Positions 53,524 through 62,763 of a stretch of DNA of 64,000 bases are shown here, one piece after another; within the stretch, counting starts at the first letter, position 1, and every line of letters begins with the position of its first letter. Where the stretch lies: the NCBI RefSeq assembly GCF_041287255.1, contig NZ_JBGGTX010000006.1:1-64000 (forward strand), written 5' to 3'. The stretch is from Tamlana flava. GTDB taxonomy: Bacteria; Bacteroidota; Bacteroidia; Flavobacteriales; Flavobacteriaceae. The notes under the pieces are model-generated. The model was not told the origin of the DNA, did not search any database, and saw only the letters and a program-made list of their open reading frames with translations. Position numbers and translations under genes: made by a program.

Positions 53524-54612
53524 ATGGCGAAGAAGAGCATTCTGAATAAAAAGTCGATGGACTTTTTAGAAAAATATTTAAACAATGCGGCCCCAACAGG
53601 ATATGAGTGGACGGGGCAAAATTTATGGATGGATTACCTAAAACCTTATGTAGATGAATTTATTACAGATACTTATGGCACTGCTGTTGGCGTAATAAAC
53701 TCAAAAGCAAAATACAAAGTGGTAATTGAGGGGCATGCCGATGAAATTTCATGGTACGTCAATTATATCTCAGACAATGGGTTGATCTATGTGATTAGAA
53801 ATGGTGGTAGCGACCATCAAATAGCTCCGAGTAAGGTTGTAAATATCCATACCAAAAAAGGTATAGTTAAAGGTGTTTTTGGTTGGCCGGCAATCCACAC
53901 AAGAGATAGAGCAAAAGAAGAAGCTCCGAAACCAGAAAACATTACCATTGATATTGGTGCAAAGGATAAAGCCGAAGTTGAAAAAATGGGGGTTCACGTG
54001 GGCTGTGTGATAACTTATCCGGATGAATTCCACATTTTAAATGGCGATAAATTTGTTTGTCGTGCACTAGACAACCGTATGGGTGGTTTTATGATTGCCG
54101 AAGTAGCCAGATTATTGAAAGAGAACAAAAAATCATTGCCATTCGGACTTTACATTACTAACTCCGTACAAGAGGAAATTGGATTGCGTGGTGCCGAAAT
54201 GATTACCCAAACCATAAAACCCAACGTGGCCATAGTTACCGATGTAACGCATGATACCACAACGCCAATGATAGAGCAGAAAAAAGAAGGTCATTTAGAA
54301 ATTGGTAAAGGTCCAGTTGTAGCCTATGCTCCTGCTGTACAACAAAAATTACGTGATTTAATTACAGATACGGCTGAAAGCAAAAAAATACCTTTCCAAC
54401 GTTCTGCATTATCAAGGGCCACAGGAACAGATACGGATGCTTTTGCCTACAGCAACGGTGGCGTAGCTTCAGCATTAATTTCCCTGCCCTTGCGTTATAT
54501 GCATACCACAGTGGAAATGGTTCATAAAGATGATGTTGAAAACGTCATTAAACTGATTTATGAAACATTATTAAATATTAAAGACGGCGAGTCTTTTAGT
54601 TATTTCGATTAA
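53524..54612 (+). CDS. M42-family aminopeptidase
   Basis: The 362-residue metallopeptidase has the di-zinc site spread over VVIEGHADEISWYVNY (His), CRALDNRMGGFMIAEVA (Asp), NSVQEEIGLRGAEM (catalytic Glu), VTDVTHDTTTPMIE (Asp) and LRYMHTTVEMVHKDD (His). The order and spacing match M42 peptidases such as tetrahedral aminopeptidases and Frv proteins. It should trim peptides in the cytosol. It is followed by its own terminator. Confidence 0.93.
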   Translation: MAKKSILNKKSMDFLEKYLNNAAPTGYEWTGQNLWMDYLKPYVDEFITDTYGTAVGVINSKAKYKVVIEGHADEISWYVNYISDNGLIYVIRNGGSDHQIAPSKVVNIHTKKGIVKGVFGWPAIHTRDRAKEEAPKPENITIDIGAKDKAEVEKMGVHVGCVITYPDEFHILNGDKFVCRALDNRMGGFMIAEVARLLKENKKSLPFGLYITNSVQEEIGLRGAEMITQTIKPNVAIVTDVTHDTTTPMIEQKKEGHLEIGKGPVVAYAPAVQQKLRDLITDTAESKKIPFQRSALSRATGTDTDAFAYSNGGVASALISLPLRYMHTTVEMVHKDDVENVIKLIYETLLNIKDGESFSYFD

Positions 54613-54617
54613 ATATT

Positions 54618-54645
54618 GATTCCCGCTTGTCGGGAATCTTTTTTT
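54618..54645 (+). terminator. Terminator after the M42 peptidase gene
   Basis: GATTCCCG pairs with CGGGAATC around CTTGT and is followed by seven T, only 11 bp before the NUDIX start codon. Confidence 0.85.
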
Positions 54646-54655
54646 AAATTAAAAT

Positions 54656-55222
54656 ATGGACGAATATATAGACGTAGTAGATAGAAACGGTAACCCAATT
54701 GGAGTTTCAGAATTGAAATCCGTTATCCATCAAAAAGGTCTCTATCACCATACTGCACATCTTTGGCTCTACACCAAAAAAGGTGAAATTCTACTATCCC
54801 AACGTTCAGCAAAAAAGGCCATTTGCCCATTAATGTGGGATGTTTCGGTTGCTGGGCATATTGATGCTGGTGAAACAGCAAAACAAGCTGTATTAAGAGA
54901 AACCAGCGAAGAAATTAGCTTAAAGCTTTCTAAAACAGATTTGAAAAAAATTGGCGTTTTTGAGTGCTTTCAAAGTTATGATAATGGCATTCAAGACAAT
55001 GAATTTCACAATACATTTATCGCCGAATTAAACGTTTCGGTTTCCGAATTAGTGCCACAAGAAGAAGAAGTTGAGGCTTTAAAATTGGTTACGCTTCATC
55101 AATTTCAAACACTTATTGACACAATCGGCAACAACAACAATCATTTTGTGCCTTCTAACAAATCTTATTATGAGTTTGTATTACAAGAAATTCAAAATAG
55201 TTTTCATCTATCCAAAAGTTAG
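54656..55222 (+). CDS. NUDIX hydrolase (YfcD/IDI-like)
   Basis: The 188-residue protein begins EYIDVVDRNGNPIGV and has the NUDIX box GHIDAGETAKQAVLRETSEE (about residues 68-87). This layout resembles isopentenyl-diphosphate isomerase and YfcD-type NUDIX proteins, in which the NUDIX box follows a CPLMWDVSVA strand. It probably hydrolyses or isomerises a diphosphate. The exact substrate is not visible. It precedes the biotin carboxyl carrier gene by 72 bp. Confidence 0.88.
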   Translation: MDEYIDVVDRNGNPIGVSELKSVIHQKGLYHHTAHLWLYTKKGEILLSQRSAKKAICPLMWDVSVAGHIDAGETAKQAVLRETSEEISLKLSKTDLKKIGVFECFQSYDNGIQDNEFHNTFIAELNVSVSELVPQEEEVEALKLVTLHQFQTLIDTIGNNNNHFVPSNKSYYEFVLQEIQNSFHLSKS

Positions 55223-55294
55223 TCAGCATTGGTATGGAATAATTGAAAATGCTGTTTAAAATTCCTATATTTACTTCTACCAATAGTTTTGTAA

Positions 55295-55786
55295 ATGAGT
55301 GAAAAATTTAAGGTGAAAGTCAACAGTTCTTTTGATTTTGACATTTCTGGAGACCAGATTTCAAATCTAGATGCACTTCAAGTTTCAAAAAACAACTTTC
55401 ATATACTTCAAGAGAGTAAATCGTACAAAGCGGAAATCGTTGCTTCTAATTTCAACAATAAATCATATCACATAAAGATCAATAATAATACCTACATGGT
55501 GAATATTATGGACAACTTGGATTTATTGATTAAGAAAATGGGGTTAGGCACTAAATCTTCAAAACTAGTAGATTCCATAAAAGCGCCAATGCCTGGCTTA
55601 ATTCTAGAAATGCATGTTGCAGTTGGCCAGGAAGTAAAAGAGAACGATTCACTATTTATTCTTGAAGCCATGAAAATGGAAAACAGTATTTTATCGCCAA
55701 GAGATGGTTTGATTAAATCCATTTCCGCAAAAAAAGGTGATGCTGTTGAGAAAAATCAATTGTTAATTGAATTTGAAAGCCCATAA
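55295..55786 (+). CDS. Biotin carboxyl carrier subunit of an acyl-CoA carboxylase
   Basis: The 163-residue protein has a beta-rich N-terminal part (about 1-80) and a biotinyl domain at the C-terminus: VDSIKAPMPGLILEMHVAVG, then the biotinylation site LEAMKMENSI (Lys near 130). It works with the biotin carboxylase and carboxyltransferase encoded next. It resembles the carrier subunits of propionyl/acyl-CoA carboxylases of Bacteroidota more than the FAS II accB. It is separated from the next gene by 118 bp. Confidence 0.9.
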   Translation: MSEKFKVKVNSSFDFDISGDQISNLDALQVSKNNFHILQESKSYKAEIVASNFNNKSYHIKINNNTYMVNIMDNLDLLIKKMGLGTKSSKLVDSIKAPMPGLILEMHVAVGQEVKENDSLFILEAMKMENSILSPRDGLIKSISAKKGDAVEKNQLLIEFESP

Positions 55787-55904
55787 TGGACATTTTTCAG
55801 ACCGTGAACGTTATCCACTAATATAATTAAATTACCGAACCACATGTTCTTGAAAAGATTTAAACAAATAAAATTTAAAAAATCTTCCCTTTGGGAAGGT
55901 TAAT

Positions 55905-57350
55905 ATGGGAATGAAAAAAATATTAGTTGCAAACCGTGGTGAAATTGCTATTCGTGTGATGAAAACGGCAAAAAAAATGGGCCTAGAAACCATTGCTGTT
56001 TTTTCTACTATTGATAGAAATGCACCGCATGTTAAATTTGCTGATGAAGCTGTTTGTATTGGTGAACCACCTTCTAATCAATCTTATTTGAGGGGGAATA
56101 AAATTATTGAAGTAGCTAAAAATCTAGGCGCTGATGCTATCCATCCAGGCTACGGCTTTTTGAGTGAAAATGCTGCTTTTGCTGAATTATGCGAAACTAA
56201 TAAAATCATTTTTATTGGTCCGCGCTCCAAAGCCATAAAAATTATGGGAAGTAAATTGGCTGCCAAAGAAGCAGTTAAAAAGTACAACATCCCCATGGTT
56301 CCTGGAATTGATGAAGCTATAACCGATGTGAACAAAGCAAAATCCATTGCCTTGGAAATTGGTTTTCCCATTCTTATTAAAGCATCTGCGGGTGGTGGCG
56401 GAAAAGGTATGCGCATTGTTGAAAGAGAAAAAGATTTAGAATCTCAAATGAACCGTGCCATAAGTGAAGCCACTTCTGCATTTGGCGATGGATCCGTTTT
56501 TATCGAAAAATACGTGGCCTCGCCACGACATATCGAAATTCAGGTTATGGCAGACAGCCACGGTAATGTTCTCCATTTTTTTGAACGTGAATGCAGTATT
56601 CAGAGGCGTCACCAAAAAGTAGTTGAAGAAGCACCTTCTTCTATTTTAAGTCCAGAACTTAGGGCAAAAATGGGAGAAGCGGCTATAAAAGTCGCTAAAT
56701 CTTGTGATTATTTAGGAGCAGGAACTGTGGAGTTTTTGTTGGACGCCGACCATAATTTCTATTTTTTGGAAATGAACACACGACTGCAGGTAGAACATCC
56801 TGTTACCGAACTTATTTCGGGTGTGGATTTGGTAGAATTACAAATAAAAGTAGCGCGCGGAGAATCATTAAGCATAAAACAAGAAGATTTAAAAATAAGC
56901 GGTCACGCTCTGGAACTTCGTGTTTACGCGGAAGACCCTTTGAATGATTTTCTACCTAGTGTTGGAAACTTAAACATATACAAAATACCAATTGGCCCCA
57001 ATATTAGGGTGGATAATGGTTTTGAACAAGGCATGGATATCCCTATTTATTACGACCCCATGCTTTCAAAATTAATCACCTATGGAAAAACACGTGAAGA
57101 GGCTATTCAACTTATGATAGAAGCCATTAATAATTACGTAGTAGAAGGAGTTGAAACCACGCTCCCATTCGGTAAATATGTTTGTGAACATGAAGCATTC
57201 CGCTCAGGAAATTTCGATACGCATTTTGTTAAGAATTTCTATACACCAGAGACTTTAAAATCAGAGATACAAAACGAAGCAAAGATTGCCGCGCTCATAG
57301 CTGTAAAGCAATATTTAACAGATCAAAAACTTTTGCGCTTACCCTATTAA
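55905..57350 (+). CDS. Biotin carboxylase subunit (acyl-CoA carboxylase)
   Basis: The 481-residue ATP-grasp enzyme carboxylates biotin on the carrier. Motifs are KKILVANRGEIAIRVMKTAK, AIHPGYGFLSENAAFAE, LIKASAGGGGKGMRIVE, EKYVASPRHIEIQVMAD, FERECSIQRRHQKVVEEAPS and EMNTRLQVEHPVTE. It starts at ATG 55905 or 55911. The length is like AccC. The beta subunit follows after 5 bp. Whether the complex uses acetyl-, propionyl- or 3-methylcrotonyl-CoA is decided by that subunit. Confidence 0.95.
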   Translation: MGMKKILVANRGEIAIRVMKTAKKMGLETIAVFSTIDRNAPHVKFADEAVCIGEPPSNQSYLRGNKIIEVAKNLGADAIHPGYGFLSENAAFAELCETNKIIFIGPRSKAIKIMGSKLAAKEAVKKYNIPMVPGIDEAITDVNKAKSIALEIGFPILIKASAGGGGKGMRIVEREKDLESQMNRAISEATSAFGDGSVFIEKYVASPRHIEIQVMADSHGNVLHFFERECSIQRRHQKVVEEAPSSILSPELRAKMGEAAIKVAKSCDYLGAGTVEFLLDADHNFYFLEMNTRLQVEHPVTELISGVDLVELQIKVARGESLSIKQEDLKISGHALELRVYAEDPLNDFLPSVGNLNIYKIPIGPNIRVDNGFEQGMDIPIYYDPMLSKLITYGKTREEAIQLMIEAINNYVVEGVETTLPFGKYVCEHEAFRSGNFDTHFVKNFYTPETLKSEIQNEAKIAALIAVKQYLTDQKLLRLPY

Positions 57351-57355
57351 CAGAT

Positions 57356-58906
57356 ATGGATTCAAAACAGGAAAAAATAAATAAATTGAATGAGCGTATT
57401 GCACTTGCCAAATTGGGCGGAGGGCAAAAACGTATAAACAAGCAACATGCCAACAAAAAGCTTACGGCACGAGAACGCATTGAATACCTTTTGGACGAAG
57501 GGTCCTTTGAGGAGATAGGCGCTTTGGTAACGCATCGAACAACAGATTTTGGTATGGAAGACCAAATATTTTTTGGGGATGGCGTAGTTACTGGTTACGG
57601 CACAATCAACAACAGATTGGTATATGTTTATGCTCAAGATTTTACGGTTTTTGGCGGTTCACTTTCTGAAACACATGCCGAAAAAATTTGCAAAATCATG
57701 GATTTGGCTGTTAAGGTAGGCGCACCCATTGTAGGCCTCAACGATTCTGGTGGCGCAAGAATCCAGGAAGGCGTGCGCTCCCTTGGCGGATATGCTGATA
57801 TTTTTTACAGAAACGTGCAAGCCTCTGGAGTCATACCTCAAATTTCGGCAATCATGGGTCCATGTGCTGGTGGCGCGGTGTATTCTCCAGCAATGACCGA
57901 TTTTACCATAATGGTTGAACATACGAGCTATATGTTTGTTACAGGCCCTAACGTTGTAAAAACGGTTACCAATGAGGAAGTTACGAGTGAGGAATTAGGT
58001 GGAGCCTCAACACATGCCACAAAGTCCGGAGTAGCGCATAAAACATCAATCAATGATGTGGCTTGCTTGGATGATGTAAAAAAACTACTGAGCTATTTAC
58101 CGCAAAACAACACCGAAAAACCAAAAAAGCTAAAAATAGATTTACAGGATGAAGTTAGGAATGTTTTATCCGATATTGTTCCTGACAATCCCAACAAACC
58201 ATACGATATGCACGATGTAATCAAAGGTATTATTGATCACGATTCGTTCTATGAAATACATAAAGATTTTGCCGGCAGTATTATTGTTGGATTTGCACGA
58301 TTAGGAGGCCAAAGCATTGGCGTAATTGCCAATCAGCCTATGGCTTTTGCGGGTGTATTGGGCGTTAACAGTTCCAGAAAGGCTGCACGCTTTACACGGT
58401 TTTGCGATTGCTTTAATATTCCTCTTTTGGTGCTGGTTGATGTTCCAGGATTTTTACCTGGAACGGATCAAGAATGGAACGGCATCATCGTGCATGGCGC
58501 AAAATTGTTGTATGCCTTGAGTGAGGCCACCGTGCCAAGGATTACGGTAATAACGAGAAAGGCCTATGGTGGCGCTTATGATGTAATGAACTCCAAACAT
58601 ATTGGAGCCGATTACAACTTTGCTTGGCCAGGTGCAGAAATAGCGGTTATGGGAGCCAAAGGTGCAAGTGAAATTATTTTTAGAAAAGAAATTGCAGTTT
58701 CTGATAACCCAACTGAAAAATTAGCTGAAAAAGAAGCAGAATATGCAGCAAAATTTGCCAATCCCTATAGAGCTGCAAGGCGCGGATTTATAGATGAAGT
58801 TATCATTCCAAAAAACACCAGAAGAAAATTAATAAAGGCATTTTCAACTTTAGAAAATAAGAAAGTAAATAGTCCAAAAAGGAAGCATGGCAATATTCCT
58901 CTTTAA
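57356..58906 (+). CDS. Acyl-CoA carboxylase carboxyltransferase (propionyl-CoA carboxylase beta-like)
   Basis: The 516-residue crotonase-fold enzyme transfers the carboxyl group from biotin to an acyl-CoA. Motifs are GGGQKRINKQHANKKLTARE, DFTVFGGSLSETHAEKI, GLNDSGGARIQEGV, MGPCAGGAVYSPAMTDF, VTGPNVVKTVTNEEVTSEEL, DVPGFLPGTDQEWNG and ARRGFIDEVIIPKNTRRKL. This set matches PccB-type subunits, so propionyl-CoA or a similar substrate is likely. With the two genes upstream it forms a complete three-subunit enzyme. Confidence 0.93.
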   Translation: MDSKQEKINKLNERIALAKLGGGQKRINKQHANKKLTARERIEYLLDEGSFEEIGALVTHRTTDFGMEDQIFFGDGVVTGYGTINNRLVYVYAQDFTVFGGSLSETHAEKICKIMDLAVKVGAPIVGLNDSGGARIQEGVRSLGGYADIFYRNVQASGVIPQISAIMGPCAGGAVYSPAMTDFTIMVEHTSYMFVTGPNVVKTVTNEEVTSEELGGASTHATKSGVAHKTSINDVACLDDVKKLLSYLPQNNTEKPKKLKIDLQDEVRNVLSDIVPDNPNKPYDMHDVIKGIIDHDSFYEIHKDFAGSIIVGFARLGGQSIGVIANQPMAFAGVLGVNSSRKAARFTRFCDCFNIPLLVLVDVPGFLPGTDQEWNGIIVHGAKLLYALSEATVPRITVITRKAYGGAYDVMNSKHIGADYNFAWPGAEIAVMGAKGASEIIFRKEIAVSDNPTEKLAEKEAEYAAKFANPYRAARRGFIDEVIIPKNTRRKLIKAFSTLENKKVNSPKRKHGNIPL

Positions 58907-59250
58907 CTTAAAAACACCAAAATAAAAAGGAGTCTGAATAAGACTCCTTTTTTACCCTTTAATCGAACTATTACGTATTAATAGCGGATTGTTTATCAAT
59001 TAATCCTGTCAGTTCTTTTGTGATAGATTATTACTTTGATTACAACCAACGCAGTCATCAAAACAATATCAGCTTAAACATCACAAGAGCTTAACACAAC
59101 CAATTGTTGATAATAGCATATAACAAATATCATAAACAAGGGTGATTTTCCGCAATAATCAACTACGCATCTACTACGCACTTTGGTAATTGTTTTTACA
59201 TCAACGAGTTATCTAATCGTTAAAAAACAAAAAGAAATTTAGTTTTGCGC
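58907..59250. other. Intergenic region, 344 bp
   Basis: Between the carboxylase operon and the regulator gene. It contains the operon's terminator near its left end. I see no gene, promoter box of good quality or repeat in the rest. Confidence 0.5.
58926..58953 (+). terminator. Terminator of the acyl-CoA carboxylase operon
   Basis: AAAGGAGTCT pairs with AGACTCCTTT around GAATA and is followed by more T. Confidence 0.88.
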
Positions 59251-60831
59251 TTAAATATTGCCAAATGTTTCTTGAAGATGATTTACCAAAGTAGTTTCAT
59301 CTTTATTGAAATCAATTTTCTTTGAAATTCTATAGCGCTTACTTTCTACCGACCTGACTGATACATTTAAAAACACTGCAATTTCTTTGTTGCTAAATCC
59401 CATAAACAAGTAGTAACAAATAATGACCTCTGATTTATTTAAACTTGGATAACGCTCTTCAATTTGTTTGAAGAATTCAATATTAAGGTCGTTTACTAAC
59501 TCTAAATGATTTTCAGATTTGTTTAGTAAAGTGGAAGAATCAATATGCAAATTTTTGTAAAGTGACTTTATTCTTTCTTTTTGGGTTTCAGTGTTTTTTG
59601 TAGACGAAATTTCCCTAATCTCACTCTTCAAGTTTTTGATATATTCTTCAAGTCCATGGACTTTAACCGCTAACTTTTCATTATTGGTTTTTAAATAAGA
59701 AAAGTTGCTCGACTCTTTGCCTTGTTCAACAATTTTCACTATTTGGTTTTTATAAAAAGAAAAATACAACAGACTCAAAACAACCAAAACACCAGAAAAA
59801 ATTATTATCAACCCTATACTTAACATATTGTTTTGCTTTGTTTCGGCCAATTCAGTTTCCGCTTTTAATAATGAATCATTTATCAATATACTGGCTTCAA
59901 CATTACTCTTATAGCTTTTTTTGTCAATTTCCATTAGTGTATCTATGTAAGCCTTTGAATTTTTAATATCTCCTGATGCCTTGTAAATATCGGCATACAA
60001 TCGGTAGTAGTCTTTTAATATATTCTCTGGCATGTAGGACGCAAACTTTTTAGATGCCTTAAGATAGTATAATGTTGAATCCAACGCATTTGACTTAAAA
60101 TGCAATTTGGCCAATTGCATTTTTAAGGTAGATACGAATGAATAATAGTTGTAATCTGTTACGCCCGGCGCATTTTGCAAGGCTTCAAGTTTATTAAAGT
60201 AAATGTGTGCCTTCTCATATTTGCCTAGCCTAAAATAACTGGAACTCAAAAGGTAATTGGCAAACAAATTGAAGTATTGGTTATCCTCTACTTTTGCAAA
60301 TTTATCAAGGTTACCTAAAAGCAAGTTTATGCATGACAGGTAATCGTGGTCTAAAAACTCGGCATATGCCCTCATTTGTTGCACTTCCAAAAGTCCATTG
60401 GCATAGTTACATTTTTCATAATATTCAATTGCCTTATCTAAATAATTATAGGCAGTAGTGTCCTTTGAAACAAAATATAAATTGCTAAACAAGTTTAGGC
60501 AAGCGTTTCCGGCAATCTGGTAGTTCTCTTCTTTGTCAGCATATTTTAAGGTAAAAATAATGCTTTGTTGCATTTTAGAATACTCGCTATATTCATCATG
60601 TATCAATGTTTTAATGGAATAATATTCAGATAGTCTTCCTTCAATATTCTTTTCTAAAGGTTTAGGAATAGAATCTAAAAATGATAAGGCTTTTTGTGTG
60701 TTATGGTCTATGTGTATATCGGCTGAATCAATAAAGCGGTAGTAATTTTCATTTGCTTGGCCCAAAGCCATCAAATTAAAAAATAGAATAAAAACACAAC
60801 CTATTTTGAGAGAGAGGACGTACCTAAACAT
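59251..60831 (-). CDS. Membrane-anchored TPR regulator with LuxR-type HTH
   Basis: The 526-residue protein has a signal or first helix (CVFILFFNLMALGQ), then TPR-like helical repeats to about 330 (NYANGLLEVQQMRAYAEFLD; YFRLGKYEKAHIYFNKLEAL). One membrane helix follows (about 335-360, SIGLIIIFSGVLVVLSLLYF), then a coiled coil, then a C-terminal LuxR/GerE HTH (about 455-515: LNKSEVIICYYLFMGFSNKE and VSVRSVESKRYRISKKI). This design is common in Bacteroidota one-component regulators that sense in the periplasm. Targets unknown; the cell-envelope genes next to it are candidates. Confidence 0.9.
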   Translation of the reverse strand: MFRYVLSLKIGCVFILFFNLMALGQANENYYRFIDSADIHIDHNTQKALSFLDSIPKPLEKNIEGRLSEYYSIKTLIHDEYSEYSKMQQSIIFTLKYADKEENYQIAGNACLNLFSNLYFVSKDTTAYNYLDKAIEYYEKCNYANGLLEVQQMRAYAEFLDHDYLSCINLLLGNLDKFAKVEDNQYFNLFANYLLSSSYFRLGKYEKAHIYFNKLEALQNAPGVTDYNYYSFVSTLKMQLAKLHFKSNALDSTLYYLKASKKFASYMPENILKDYYRLYADIYKASGDIKNSKAYIDTLMEIDKKSYKSNVEASILINDSLLKAETELAETKQNNMLSIGLIIIFSGVLVVLSLLYFSFYKNQIVKIVEQGKESSNFSYLKTNNEKLAVKVHGLEEYIKNLKSEIREISSTKNTETQKERIKSLYKNLHIDSSTLLNKSENHLELVNDLNIEFFKQIEERYPSLNKSEVIICYYLFMGFSNKEIAVFLNVSVRSVESKRYRISKKIDFNKDETTLVNHLQETFGNI

Positions 60832-60941
60832 TGTTGAGGGTCAATAGAATTTAATTGATTAACATTCAAAATATACAAATAATTAACAGAAGAAGTAAAA
60901 AGTTTACAAATAAAACAATAAAGCAGATGTATACTACTTAA

Positions 60942-61586
60942 TTACCAAAGACTAATTAATACTGAAAATTCTATATTTGTGGTATTATGCCCACTGTTAG
61001 GAGGTCTCATTTCTAAATTGGAGATATGCCGTACAGAATATCTAAAATCCAGCTGAAAAGGCTTTATCTCATAAGAAAGGCCTAAACCAAACACATCTGA
61101 AAAAGCATAACCTTTGGCAAGTCGTTCAGTTGCCTTGTCCGATATCATTGGCCCAACACCTGCAATGGCATACGTGCTTAAATCCCCATAAATATTGTAT
61201 CGTAAAATAAAACCAAGATTAAGCACATATTCCCTAATGGATCTTTTTTGGGTGTATAACTCTCGTTTTTCTAAATAGTCCTCATAATCTGTTTCCTTAA
61301 CAAACCATTTGTTCAAAAGTTGGTGCTCGGCAATATTGTAACTCGGTTCAATAGTAATTTCATAGGCCCATTTTCTCTTTTTAGAAATACTATAGTTAAA
61401 CAATAGTTTATAAAAATCGACCTCGCGCGTATAATCCTTTAAATTAAATGGCCATTTATTTTGAGAACCCGTGCCATAGCTTAAACCTAGCTTCAGGTTT
61501 TCCTTTTTTATTTGAGAGTAAGCGGAAAAATTATTGACAAACAACGTTGATGCAGAAAATACAATAAAGAAAATATTCTTTCTCAT
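60942..61586 (-). CDS. Outer-membrane acyloxyacyl hydrolase / PagL-like lipid A deacylase candidate
   Basis: The 214-residue protein has a signal peptide (ending NNFSAYSQ) and alternating beta-barrel strands (KLGLSYGTGSQNKWPFNL; ITIEPSYNIAEH; VLNLGFILRYNIYG). Near the C-terminus it has RYSVRHISNLEMRPPNSGHN, like the catalytic His-Ser-Asn region of PagL and of the acyloxyacyl hydrolase family, and it ends in a barrel strand (IEFSVLISLW). PagL removes an ester-linked acyl chain from lipid A in the outer membrane. Homology is by motif only. It lies 14 bp after the metallopeptidase stop, so it is probably its operon partner. Confidence 0.72.
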   Translation of the reverse strand: MRKNIFFIVFSASTLFVNNFSAYSQIKKENLKLGLSYGTGSQNKWPFNLKDYTREVDFYKLLFNYSISKKRKWAYEITIEPSYNIAEHQLLNKWFVKETDYEDYLEKRELYTQKRSIREYVLNLGFILRYNIYGDLSTYAIAGVGPMISDKATERLAKGYAFSDVFGLGLSYEIKPFQLDFRYSVRHISNLEMRPPNSGHNTTNIEFSVLISLW

Positions 61587-61600
61587 TTAAAATAAATAGG

Positions 61601-62635
61601 TTAACTATATAAATGTTGGTTGAATAAATTATGAATAAAACTCAATTTTTGAAAAACAGGTTCGGGCACTACAAATGGATAAATATCTGGCAAACCCATG
61701 GAGCGATTTAGGCTGTTTACCGCAGATGTTAATGCAATACTGGTTTCAAAAATAGTTTTAAAATCTCCGGTTAGGTATGGGTTAGAGCAACGCGTTACAT
61801 GTATTTCCTGATTTTGTGTTTGATTGGATGAAAATGAAATACCAATGGCATTACCGGTTTCCAAGGTGTCCATAATATGAAGGTAGTGTGCCCAAGTTTC
61901 AGCCCAATCTTCCCAAGGGTGCGATGTGGCATACTTACTAATAAAATTAAGGTTCCAATTTAGGGGAGCACCATAGCAATAATAATGATTAATTGCTTGG
62001 TTGTAATCTTGCCTTTCATCACCAAAAAGGTTTCTAAAATTGAAAATATTGTCACTGTAATCAAAAAAGAAGCCCCAATAATAATGACCCATTTCGTGCC
62101 TAAAATGTCCCAGCAATGTTCTGTAAGGCTCATCCATTTGCATTCTTATCTGTTCTCGATGAACGGAATCTGCTTCTGAAAGCAAAATGGTTATTACCCC
62201 GCCAGCATGACCTGTTACCATATTGTCACTATTATTTTCTGAAAGAAAATCGAACGCAATGCCTTGGTTATTTTTAATTTTCGACTCTAAAGGAAGATTC
62301 AATTTTAAAAGTTGATATACCAACCTATGTTTGGCTACTTCAAGTTTTTTCCATTTTTGAAAATTTTCAGTGTCCGATTCAGCTGGTACTTTTCTGTTAA
62401 GTTCGCAAGCTTTGCAAAATATGTGGTTACCATCATCCTCAATTAGCCAATTGCAAATGCCATATTTATGGTTGTCGCAAAACTTAAAGTTATTGTTGTA
62501 ATACGAATTGTAACTATTGGGGATTATAAATCCGTCAGAAACCGCTTCATAGCCCAATACATTACCACAGTTAACGCATCGAGAATTTTCGAAAAAAATA
62601 GTGGAAGCACAATTTGGACACTTAAAAATCTTCAT
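61601..62635 (-). CDS. Zinc-ribbon and metallopeptidase (Peptidase_Mx-like) protein
   Basis: From ATG 62635 (MKIFKCPNC) the protein has 344 residues; upstream codons add no family similarity. The N-terminus is a zinc ribbon (CPNC, then CVNCGNVLG, about 5-30). A second Cys cluster (CDNHKYGICNWLIEDDGN; FCKACELNRKVP) follows to about 100. The peptidase domain has the zinc-binding LLGHFRHEMGHYYWGFFFDY (HExxH near 190) and later WEDWAETWAHYLHI, which gives a third ligand. This matches the zinc-ribbon/Peptidase_Mx architecture known from many bacteria, with unknown substrate. Confidence 0.85.
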   Translation of the reverse strand: MKIFKCPNCASTIFFENSRCVNCGNVLGYEAVSDGFIIPNSYNSYYNNNFKFCDNHKYGICNWLIEDDGNHIFCKACELNRKVPAESDTENFQKWKKLEVAKHRLVYQLLKLNLPLESKIKNNQGIAFDFLSENNSDNMVTGHAGGVITILLSEADSVHREQIRMQMDEPYRTLLGHFRHEMGHYYWGFFFDYSDNIFNFRNLFGDERQDYNQAINHYYCYGAPLNWNLNFISKYATSHPWEDWAETWAHYLHIMDTLETGNAIGISFSSNQTQNQEIHVTRCSNPYLTGDFKTIFETSIALTSAVNSLNRSMGLPDIYPFVVPEPVFQKLSFIHNLFNQHLYS

Positions 62636-62690
62636 AAGGTTCAAAGATAAATCTTTAAGGTAGGTTTTGATTAATTTATAGCATAAAAAA

Positions 62691-62710
62691 AGCACTCATC
62701 GCTGAGTGCT
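62691..62710 (-). terminator. Terminator after the YceI gene
   Basis: AGCACTCA and TGAGTGCT pair around TCGC. Read on the minus strand a run of seven T follows, so it ends the SnoaL-YceI transcript. Confidence 0.85.
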
Positions 62711-62763
62711 TAATTTGCTATTACTGTTCTTACATTTTTCTTTTTCGGGCAATATCTTTATTA

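Noticed and set aside
55295..58906. Reading the carboxylase cluster as the fatty-acid acetyl-CoA carboxylase accB-accC-accD
   Set aside because: The carboxyltransferase is a single long PccB-type subunit rather than separate AccA and AccD, so an acyl-CoA (propionyl-type) carboxylase fits better.
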